From: Dirofilaria immitis
Taxonomy: Eukaryota; Nematoda; Chromadorea; Rhabditida; Onchocercidae
Direction of reading: 5' to 3'
Length of the DNA stretch: 64,000 nucleotides
Assembly (NCBI GenBank): GCA_024305405.1
Contig: JAKNDB010000104.1
Coordinates: 186,001-250,000 of the forward strand
The position numbers and the translations under genes are program-made. This document shows, piece by piece, positions 54,103-64,000 of the stretch; positions within the stretch are counted from its first letter, which is position 1; every line of letters begins with the position of its first letter. Below the pieces are notes generated by a model. That model worked only from the letters and a program-made list of their open reading frames with translations. It made no database searches and was not told the DNA's origin.

Positions 54103-57100
54103 ATGCCGCCGATAGCTGCTGCACGATCCGGTCAAAATATTCGTCGTACATGTAAACTGATGAATGACATTTCAACTTCTCCAACAGCAACATCGAAAAC
54201 ACCATCAGCGTGTGGCTCAGGTTGGAATCTTCTCGGGAATTTTTAAAATGATTTATTTGATCCACTAGTATTTCGTCCCACCAATTGAGCTGACTATTAG
54301 ATAAATTTAATAAATAAACGACTCAGAAATTTGGTATTACGAAATTAATTGTAAATATCATCTTATATATTATATATGAATCGAAAAATCTTATGATGTC
54401 ATTCGATAAATTAAAACTTAATTTTATAACAATTTCCAAGTATGTCTCGTGACAATTGCATTGATATCAGCACTTTTTTTTAGGATTTTAGTTACCCAAC
54501 TCGTATCATTAATCTTTAATTGATTTGAGTGATTGTTGTGATAGTAGTAAGATAAAAAGTGTATAACGTTAAATCATAAGGAGTTATATTTATTGTTCAT
54601 AATTTATCATTTAACTTTTCTTGTAGAAGATTATGTTTATGTTCTAAGTAAACTATTTTTAATGTCATAATAGATGAGATATGAAGAACATAAAATTGAG
54701 AAACAACCATTTTTACCTGAAATATTTGCTTGTTATATATTTTTTTAAATTTGCTTCAGTTTTTCTATGGTATAATTGAGTTAAATTATTTCCAAAAAAA
54801 AGATTTATTTTGTTTTTTTCATATTTTTCTATGAATTTATTGGGAATGAGATATGTGTGCTATCATGGCGTTTCTGAAACAATATTTTCTTCTAAATATA
54901 ATGAATGAAGACATATGGATAGAATGAGCAAGAACAAGTTTCAGGGAAGCATGTGCAACCAGTAGCGCCATCGCATCCGAAAAATTCGAAATTATATAAA
55001 ACTGAGTTATGTCGAACATGGATGGATTGCGGACGATGCAATTATGGCGATAAGTAAGTTTCATTTTTCAGAAATTTTTCGAATTCATTTGCATGTATTT
55101 CGACTTTGTTCATCTATTTAACTTTAATCTTAATCTTCCGAACCTGATAGAATCAAATGGTGCATTTGTTAATTCGGGAGTTATATTTGATTGAAGATTA
55201 CATTCAGTAAGGAATTTCATAAATTTTTGTTCCGTGCAATTAAATATAATTTTTCATTAGTTCTTTTTTTTTCTGGCATTTAGTTAATTTGAGAATCGGT
55301 CAAGATAATCATCAAAGATTATATACATGCATTGCTGATGATTAAATGAAAAATTTGTGAATTTGTACAAGGAATTTTTGAACATTACTCAGCCTGATTT
55401 TTGGCCTATTTCATTGAAAAAAAAGTGTAAACAACGAATTAAAATTTGACTTACGAAACCATTTTTCCGATTATCACAAATAGTTGTTGAGGGAAGGTTG
55501 ACGAAATTAAATTATAGGAAATGGAAAAGATTAGAGAGAATGAGGAAGAGAAAAAGAGAAATTAAAAAAGAAGAGTTTTTTGTTGTTGTCCTCTTCTATC
55601 ACCTCCTCATCGTTGACAATAAATGATATATTTATGCATGCATTGTATTAATAGTAGCTGTTGTTGTGATGGTATGTATATTAGTTGGATGATGGATGAA
55701 TTGATATTGGAATATGTATATACATATACGCATATATAATGCATGCATAAGATTTCATTTCTAAAATCTTAAAATTATATCCTATCCAATGAAAAGAAAT
55801 CAAAGATGAAAGGAAAGGGTAATGAATGAATGAAAGAATAAATGAATGAATGGGAATATGAATATATGAATGGCATGAGGCATGAAAGAAAGGTTTGTAT
55901 AGTATTAAAAACAATGCATGAGAAAAATATTGCTATCGGATGATATTAAAATATGCTAAAGGATGAATGAATGAATGATGAATGATGAATGTATATATAA
56001 ATCGATTGATCGATTGATTTTACGAGGAGATTGTTCGATATAAGGAAGTGGAAGGAATTTTTGTAAAGAAGTGAAATCATATATGAAAAAGTATTAGTTA
56101 TTAAATAATATTAGGAATTTGCTAAAAATAACTGTACAAATATATTGATTGATTTCTTGGTTGATTTCATTGATTTGAATGATTGATTTTATGAAAGTAG
56201 TTTGGCCATATTTTCATTCATTACTAGTTTGGCCTCTTTTTTTGATATTCATAAATATTTAATCTTAACATTGGTCTGGCTCCACTCTTTTTCCAACTAT
56301 AATGATAAACTAACTGCTTTTATTTCTGGCTCGAATGCCTATTTAAAGCTTTTTAAAAGCGAGTTTTTATTATTATAAGAAATGTTTTCCATTTGTTGAT
56401 TTCAAAGGATATTTTAAAAAATGAATCATTCTATAAATGCGGAAAAGTAACTGATAACGATACAGTTATTATTCTTTCCTTCCTGTATATTCGAATACCA
56501 CAGCTAAATATCATTCCCACATGAATATGATAATTTATTGCTTGGCTTGTTTGTCATTCCTGTTTCCAGTCCCAAAAGTTTCAACCGCTAAATTACTAGT
56601 AATCACAGCTTTCATTTCTATCCTACAACTGGAGTTGAAAATGCTTTCGAATGTTTCATTTTTTGATTTTTTTGATTCAGTTTTTCTTTTAATTTTACCA
56701 ATTATTTGAATGAAACTAATTTGAAATAGATTACAAACTTTTTAAATTATTAAATTATTGACTACAGATAAAATTTTACATTTATTGTTATTATTTCTCT
56801 TTTGTTTGAAAATTTATGATGCGAAATGTAACTATTGTAAAATTTCGCCATAAAATTAGAATGTCCATCGAATCATCCATTATATAATTCCAACTGTGAA
56901 ATTCTATACATTTTTTTGGTTTCTCGATGAGTACCTATCGAGAAAATGTAGTCATACATTGATTTTTTATTAAATTGTTTTGTAAAGTTAAAATTGTGGC
57001 TTCATATTTATTTTATTAACCGATCATTTGCTACTTGATGAAAATTTGCATTTACTTAGAGCTTATTAAATATCGCAGTATGCCTTATTAAAAGCTAAAT

Positions 57101-59466
57101 ATTTTTAAAAACTATTACTGCAGTAGATAGCAAATAAATATTTGAATTGTATTTCTACGACTGTACAATTTTATTTTAATAGGTAGTTAACATATATTGC
57201 AGCTATTATTCTATCTTGTTAAAAAGTTGAGCAGTGGTAGTATAGCAATTAGTTAGTAAGTTATTGTTCACTAATTTAATTATTAAGTGAAATTTAGGAT
57301 ATTTCAATGATCTGTCCTTTACAAACTTAGTCGAAGAGTAGCGAAAACAGTTAGATTTTGCAAAAGATAGTAAATAGGTCAAAGATTTGAGCACTTCCGC
57401 TGTTTTTTCTTCACATTTCTGTCATGTTTTCCATATTTTATAGTAGTTGTATAGCGGAAAGGGATGATGTGATATGATTGTTATAAATTTTAAATAATAT
57501 CAATAAGACGAAATATATAAAAAAATAAGGGAGAAAAGGGAAAAGGAATTGGAAAAAAATGATAAAACTGGATTGAATAGAAATGAAAATTGGCACTGCA
57601 TCGTAAAAATGATAAAATACATAAGATATATCACAGTGATATCTATGATGAGAAATTTTTTGAGTCCGAAAAATTATTATTATCATTATCATCATTGCTA
57701 TAATTACTGTCATTACTATTATTATTGTTATTAGAGTACTGATGAATAATATTGTCGAAAAATTTCTCACATTCTTGAAAACCAGTTAAAAAGAATGATG
57801 ATTTATATGATAGAGAAAAACTTCAACAGGATCATAAATGAAGTTTTTTTCGCATATCTAATGAAGTTTTTCTTTCATCATTTTTTTGTACATAAAACCA
57901 TTTAAAATTTCTTTTTTAGGATAAAGTGAGGACGGAAAAAAAAAGGTGAAAGATGATGATAGTGATAATATTGAAGGCCATTCGTTTGCATATTTTTTCC
58001 TTTTTTTTTACCGGCGATCAATTTCTATTAAAAAAATATTTAGATCTCGTATTTTTATTATTGGCGGAAAAAATTGGAAAAATGATTTTGCGTTCGATAT
58101 AATAAATTATAGTGATCGTGATAGTTATTAATTTAAAAAAACCAGGAATTTAAGTAAAATTGTTTGCTTTTGATCATCCATCTTGGTTTTGTCGTGAAAT
58201 TTTTACTCTAATTATTTTCGCTGAATCTAGTTACTAGATAATGATTAATCACGATGCAGCGACTATTTTTACTCTAAAATTACCTGTTTTCTTAAAAATT
58301 CTTTCTCTTTTAAGAGAATGAATTTTATACTAGTATAGTGTATATAAATATAGCTACCATTAGATTATCAGTTAAGTATAACAGATAATGATTTTTTTTA
58401 ATTATTTAAATATGAGGATTGTTAATATCATAGCTGTAGAGATTGATTGAATTTTGATGCTCATGTCAAAATGAAGGAAATATTGAATCCAATCCATGTA
58501 CCAATAACAATTAATTCTACACTATTTTGTAGAAAAATTGAAAGAAGGACAAATAAATGCGAAATATGAGTGTATTCGTGTGGAAGTAAAAACGAATTAT
58601 ATAACTTGCAGAATATTTTTTGCATGAGATTGAAATTAATTCGCAATGGAATTCAGACTAATCTTATATTTGAAGCTCAAGTTTTTATAATAAATTTTTA
58701 AGTTTTATTTATGTCATTTATACTTGCAGATGTCAATATGCTCATGGTGAAGAGGAACGAAGGCCAGTATCTAGGCATCCTAAATATAAAACCGAATTCT
58801 GTCAACCATTTCATCAAGTTGGCTATTGTCCATATGGACCGAGATGTAATTTTATCCATAACGAAGAGCAACCGCAATCTTCGTTGCAGACTCGTCGTAA
58901 TCAAATTAGGTAAATTGGATTTATCGTTTCGCTGACTTATAAATTATCAAATAATAAAAAATTGCAAATTGTGAGTAAAGTTGCGCAAATAGATACGAAA
59001 TAAATTATAAATAATATAGCTTGAGAACTTACCGAGTAAATTACAGGTTTAGATAAAGAAAACAATCGCTTTATTGGATGCATTGGAGATGTTGAAATGT
59101 AAATTAAAATTTAACCTTGCATTCATTGTTCAGCTTTATTAGATTACTCTAAAATTATGGAAAGAGTAATGTTTTCCTATAAAATCTCTAGAGTGATTTT
59201 CAATTATAAATTAATTTTTCGCTTGATCTTTTGGAAATTTCTTTTCTTGATTAGCATACTTTATGATTAGTATGTTTTGTTGATCAAGCTATCGTATTTT
59301 TGAACTTATCCGATTATAATTTTTGGGAGTCATTGAAAAATTGTTTTTATAGCAATGGGAATATTAAGATGAATGGAGGTTGTTGTAACAGTGATAGCAA
59401 TGGTATAGCAACTGTAGCAGTAGCAGCAGCAACAACGACAACAGCAACAACAACGACAACGACAGC

Positions 59467-59498
<32 letters not shown>

Positions 59499-60691
59499 AA
59501 ACAACAGTAACAGCAACATCACCAGCAACAATAAAAGCAACAGCAGTAACAACAACAATAGCTACAACAACAACTGTTTCAACGGCAGGAACTACCACAA
59601 CACTAACATTTGGTATCTGGCAACCATATTGTAATTCAACAGGCGATTCGCCGGCTCCCAGTACTGTGGGTTCCTGTAGTGATAGTTCTATTGGTTCCGT
59701 TAGTCCAAGTTTGGATTTCGATGAAAATATGTGCTCGGTTGTTGCAACAGCTAATGGTTGGAGCACTTTCGGTGGCAAATTCAACAATAATGCAAGTTTC
59801 ACGGTTGAATTAAACACTCAATGTATTTGACCTTAACTTATTAGATGTTATTGGTTGAAGTCATAACTAATACTGAAATCCGTGTAATTTGTTGTATTGA
59901 ATATCATAAAAATACACATACAGTTAGTTGAATTGAGATATATGGGATTGAATGTTGAACGAGTTTATTAAAGTCTCGAATTATATTATTCAGCAGAATA
60001 GAATATTAAGTGATTGTCAAGATTTTTTACTAGTGTTATAACTTTAATCTTAAAAACGAGAATTTTTATAAGATTTTCTTTTGTATCATGGATAGATTAT
60101 TTTATTTAAGTCATTGCAATATCAGGGAAACACAAAGAAAGACGTTATTTAAGGCTGATTTTGATGTTAATGAATTTTGATTTTTAATTTTCAATATTCC
60201 AAATGGTACTGACAATATGGGAAGTTATAAGTATTCTAATTATTCATTGGTGACATTTGGATGCATTTATTAAGCGAAATGGAACTAACAAATCTCATAT
60301 TCAATCGATTAATAATTAATTACATAAAATTTAGTCTTGGATTTTTTTTTGTTTTGAAATTAATAATGAACAATTAAATTCGTTTTGTGGATAACTTGAG
60401 CAATTTTCGATTAAAAAATTTAATTTTTAAAAATTAATTTCCGTGGTTTTTTCCAGGTATACTGTTTAAACTGGCCGTCGACATCAGCAGTAGCTACGGC
60501 TCGAGCGACACCACTTATTACACAACCGTTGCTTGATTCGACACTTTTCAACGATTTGTTGGAGCTAACAATTGATGAGAAGAAAAAAAGCAATTATCAC
60601 GAAAACAGTTAGCGAAAGCGCTGTAACGTGTGCATCTTCCGGACGTTTACCGGTTTTTGCTCAACTCAGCAATCCATCATCAGCATCATGA
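54103..60691 (+). CDS. TIS11: Tandem CCCH zinc-finger protein of the TIS11/TTP (ZFP36) family, 5 exons
   Basis: Proteins of this family bind AU-rich 3' UTR elements and recruit deadenylases; nematode relatives also control maternal and germline mRNAs. Exons: 54103-54220, 54945-55053, 58730-58909, 59353-59803, 60457-60691, all with GT/AG ends and matching phase. Finger 1 is C62-X8-C71-X5-C77-X3-H81 and finger 2 is C100-X8-C109-X5-C115-X3-H119, with the family's 18-residue linker and the lead-ins YKTELC and KYKTEFC. Residues about 160-215 are Thr/Ala-rich from ACA/GCA triplets, followed by a Ser/Pro-rich stretch ([16 protein letters not shown]). Exon 5 continues [11 protein letters not shown] and [14 protein letters not shown], then meets TAG 60610 unless one A is removed from the A7 run 60583-60589. 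Removing it leads to [11 protein letters not shown] near the C-terminus, like the CNOT1-binding motif of TTP proteins, and TGA 60689. Length is about 363 residues corrected, 337 as printed. The ATG follows an in-frame TAA. The exon 4 donor (ACG|GTTGAA) is inferred; read-through of exon 4 would stop at 59830. Confidence 0.88.
55054..58729 (+). other. Long intron 2 of the CCCH gene, inside finger 1
   Basis: This 3.7-kb intron interrupts the codon for Lys76, just before the third Cys of finger 1. It carries a GAAT-type repeat (about 55820-55860 and 55960-55990), a CGATTGAT repeat near 56005, and ATT triplets at 57679-57735. I found no nested gene; short frames on both strands lack motifs. Confidence 0.75.
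59425..59600 (+). repeat. Coding (ACA/GCA)n repeat in the CCCH gene
   Basis: Imperfect CAA/ACA/GCA triplets encode a Thr/Ala-rich stretch in the accepted frame. In the other two plus-strand frames the same triplets would read as Gln/Asn-rich or Ser/Lys-rich sequence, but only the Thr/Ala frame joins exon 3 to the downstream Ser/Pro-rich block. Confidence 0.88.
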
Positions 60692-60697
60692 AATAAA
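60692..60697 (+). terminator. Possible polyadenylation signal of the CCCH gene
   Basis: AATAAA directly follows the corrected stop TGA 60689-60691. A 3' UTR this short would be unusual, so a later signal may be used. Confidence 0.25.
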
Positions 60698-60699
60698 TA

Positions 60700-61280
60700 A
60701 TCATTCTTATTCCGGTGGACAGATAAATATATATATAGATCGTTTTTCTTTTTCTTCTCTTCCTTCCTTTAATGTTTTTCCTTCTTGTGTTTTAAATTTG
60801 TTTTCTCCTTCTTTCGCTTTATTTTTGTGAAAATTTAATTCATCGTTTTTTCAGAATTTCAAAAATTGCCAATTTAAAAGTCAGAAGATTTGAAATTAAT
60901 AATGCATTTATATTGCTTTGCTTATGATGAGATTTTTCGATAAATCGAATTTTATTTACTTTTTCCTCTTTTGAATTCCTTCCAAAATTATCTTTTGCAG
61001 TTTGTTATTAATTTGTTACTCTGTAATTTGTCATTTAAATTTTCTTTTTTAATTAAAAACAAAAACAAAACAAAACGGAAGGGATAATATATGGTAAAAG
61101 GAAGTATTTCAATACATTTCTCTTTTTCTTCTTTTTTAATTTTTTAAATTCATTATACACTTTTTCTCATCACATTAATAGCCTTAGAATGTATAGTTTA
61201 CATTTTTGAATTTTTCTCAAATTTTTAAGAAAATGTATAATAATATAGTGTATGACTTAGATGGATAACAACATTTTCAT
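60700..61280. other. AT-rich downstream flank
   Basis: Contains polypyrimidine stretches at about 60745-60830. No gene recognised. Confidence 0.5.
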
Positions 61281-61289
61281 AATATATAT

Positions 61290-61352
61290 ATGTAGGTTTG
61301 TGTGTTTCTGTGTATATATACATGTATGTGTATGTGTATGTGTATGTGTATG

Positions 61353-61387
<35 letters not shown>

Positions 61388-61452
61388 GTGTGTATGTATT
61401 TGTGTCTGCGTCTGTCTGTCTGTCTCTCCGCCTGTCTACCTATCCGTCTGTA
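61290..61452. repeat. (TATG)n / (GT)n / (TCTG)n compound microsatellite
   Basis: TGTATGTGTATGTGTATGTG, then GT dinucleotides, then TGTATGTATG, then GTCTGTCTGTCTGTCT. The frames across it on both strands are repeat artefacts. Confidence 0.9.
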
Positions 61453-61559
61453 TGTAATTATATTAATTAGTAGCAATATTAGTTGGTTTTACTTTTTTAT
61501 GTGTTTTTTCCATGTTGTCCCCATTCATCTACCTGAACTCAGTGAAGCTCCCTAAATGT

Positions 61560-63480
61560 ACATCCGTGTTATTATTATTATCACCTTTTTATTCATCATT
61601 GTGCCTTTAAATATTTGTAGACTTCCTCCTGCTTCCTTTTCCCTTCAATATTTAATTAATCCATTTCTGACAATTTTCTTACTTTTTTTTTTAACGGAAA
61701 TAGTATAGTTTGTAAGTCTGAGTGAAAATTATTGTTAGTTTATTCATTTTTACCATTGTGATAATTTCTTGTGAAATCGCGATAAGCGATTGTTTCAGAA
61801 ATAGCAATTTTGATCAGCAATTTATCTACTAAAATGAAGTAAAATGCGATTTTCAAGGTTATCGCTTGTAGGAGATGGGAATGTACGAATAGAAGTAGAA
61901 TTTTTGGTTTATGATGTTAATATTGTATACTTTGAGAAACTTTTTGCTGTAAATTTTTTAGTCTCCTTTTATCCGTTAGAATTTTCTGGTTTTTAAATCG
62001 CTTTTCGTTTTACTATTTTGCAAGTGATTTTTAAGTAATTGTCAGAAGATGGATCAATTCATTGATTGATTCTTTCTCTCTTTTTAATGAAATTCTCAAT
62101 TTTTCTTACTCCCGCTGTCAGCTTTTTCTTTTTGAGCATATATTCAGGATAAGCTTTGTGCCTTTCTTATTTTCTAAACTATTCTACAAAAAGCAATTAT
62201 AATAAGTCGTAGAAATGTCAAGAAAATTTATTTTTATAAATAGGTGAGAAATCTTTTTTCTTTATTAGATATGAGAGATTTCTTTTTCTAAAATTATTTC
62301 TGAAATTTCGTAGAATTATAGTACCATCCACTTCTGTTTGTCTTTTGCTGTTTGAAATTCGTAAAACTGAAAACATTCTCTTGAAACCTTCTCTGGCAAA
62401 ATTGGAAACATATATATCCTCTTTTTTTCGACAATCTGGAACATTTATCCGCTTAAATCTTTTCTCGACAAAATTCAGAACATTTGCCTTTTCGAATAGC
62501 CATTCTTCTCTATAAGCAAGAAAAGAGAGAAAGGGAAATTACAAAATCGAGTAATTGGTTTATAATGGTAACAAATGATAAAATTGTTTGTTGGTCTAAA
62601 AAACAAATTATGACGGAAAGTTGGGAAATGATTAAGCCTTCTTTATCAGCAATAATTACATTTAATAGATAATCTATAAAAAAGAAAGCACATTCTTTTC
62701 TTTGGCATTTTCCTCGATCTTATTTCTATTTCCTTTCTGCTCATTTAGAAACTGTTATCTGAATTTTTTTTCATCCATCCCTTTTTGCTTATCAAATATG
62801 ATCTAATCTTTCTTACATCTCTTTACTTCTTTTGTGTTTGTTTTTTTTCTCAAATTGTTTTGAATATAAGCAATAATAACAACAACAACAGAATAACAAT
62901 AACAGCAACAATAGTACATTAAAATAATAATAGTAATAATAATAATAACAGTAACAAGAAGTGCTTTCATAAATTATTTATTCTCATTTCTTTTTTCTTC
63001 TTTATATATAAACGCTCTCTGAACTGATAGCTAATCTTTTTTTTCTTTGTATTTTTGTGCTATAAAATTATATAGCAGTGTTTTAGCATGAAGAATTTGC
63101 TATTTTGAATCAGCAGGTATGATGATATATAATGTAAATTCCCATTAATTCAGAAATAGAAATATTTCCCTATTCTCTGTTATCTAAAGGTAACGATAAT
63201 GATAATTTGTGAATGAAGGAAAAAGCTTTACAAGAGAAAGGACATTTTAAATCTAGTGAGATCTATCTAATATATGATAACATTTAATTCGTAAAATTGA
63301 AAATTTAAGGGAAAAACAACACAAATTTGGAAATTTTTATGATTTTCCCTTTACACATTCTCCATTCCATCCATGCAAATAAGAGAGTTTGAACGAACGT
63401 CATGTCATGGAAGCACTTTATAATGGATCACGCTGATTGTTAATGATTTAAACAGAAAAAAAATAAATTACAAAAAATCG
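61560..63480. other. AT-rich intergenic DNA
   Basis: No gene recognised. It includes an (AAC/AAT)n microsatellite at 62872-62957. Confidence 0.55.
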
Positions 63481-63506
63481 ATTGGGAATTTCATTTATAT
63501 TTTCAG

Positions 63507-63551
63507 GTGGATAAGTGCCAGATTTCAGGTTTTCCTCAACGGACCTCATAA
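63507..63551 (+). other. Possible short terminal exon
   Basis: TATATTTTCAG, a strong nematode-type acceptor, is followed by an open frame VDKCQISGFPQRTS and TAA. It could be an alternative 3' exon of the CCCH gene or belong to a gene beyond the window, but the frame is only 14 codons and may be chance. Confidence 0.15.
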
Positions 63552-64000
63552 AATACGTAATTATTCGCAAACTGCTTTTCCTTTCTATTTTATTTCTCTA
63601 GTGCTGCATAATACCAATGGGACTCATTTTATTCGTTCGTTTTTCCTTTTTTTTTAAAAAAATTTTCAGATATAACCTTCCATCATATCGCTTTTATTAT
63701 TTTTGTAAATGCTTAAAGATTTGATTTAAATTGTGGATTCTAAAATTCGAATGAACTTTCTATGATAGCTTTTATGCTCGTATCATTTGGAATTTTAATT
63801 CTACAAATCAATATCAAACTCCATTTTATTCAAGTATATCGTTTTGCGTTTTCCGGTTATGAATTGGTCCGATGTATTTTGCTCTTTCACTATTATCAGT
63901 TTCTTCTTTTTCGGTTCACTTTTCCTCGCAACATATTGTTATTATCATTTCTTATGCATATAGTAAGATTACTTAAATTCAGTAATTACACGTATGATAC
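63552..64000. other. AT-rich right edge of the window
   Basis: No feature supported. Confidence 0.5.

Noticed and set aside
59347..59817. Minus-strand 156-codon Val-rich frame and Leu-rich companion
   Set aside because: They are the antisense of the Thr/Ala-coding exon 4 of the CCCH gene, whose plus-strand frame is fixed by splicing to the zinc fingers.
60540..60607. A mini-intron in the last CCCH exon as an alternative to a frameshift
   Set aside because: The only GT available (GATTT|GTTGGA) with acceptor AACAG 60607 leaves the wrong phase and an immediate TAG.

Overview
This is nuclear DNA from a eukaryote, very probably a nematode. The genes are cut into many small exons by AT-rich introns, a TTTTTGCAG acceptor sits directly against the first ATG (the usual look of a spliced-leader site), and the encoded proteins are a PAF1 subunit and a TIS11/ZFP36-type tandem CCCH protein. 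The strong AT bias with huge AT-rich, microsatellite-laden intergenic DNA would fit a filarial or other spirurid worm, but the species cannot be fixed from sequence alone.

Layout. (1) 201-7404, plus strand: a 14-exon PAF1 gene (Paf1 complex, transcription elongation), ending in an Asp-rich tail encoded by a GAT repeat. (2) About 7.4-54 kb: 46 kb of AT-rich DNA with no convincing long gene. It holds microsatellites, including a roughly 400-bp (CAT)n tract and a 118-bp (GT)n tract, at least nine decayed minisatellites with units of about 25-75 bp, several perfect inverted repeats, a 3' fragment of a 5S rRNA gene at 51092-51133, and a few short coding-like islands. (3) 54103-60691, plus strand: a 5-exon TIS11/TTP-type gene with two CCCH fingers, a Thr-rich middle and a C-terminal CNOT1-binding-like motif. 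(4) 60.7-64 kb: AT-rich downstream DNA, with one possible short terminal exon at 63507.

The two genes do not form a known pathway. One acts in transcription elongation, the other probably in mRNA decay and control of maternal or germline mRNA. Both models need a one-base correction close to their 3' end (near 6739 and in the A7 run at 60583-60589) to stay open. Residual assembly indels are the simplest explanation. No CRISPR array, intact transposon, tRNA or new multi-gene system was found. The most useful observations are the two frame breaks, the 5S rRNA fragment, the density of decayed tandem arrays, and some hairpins and short coding-like islands.
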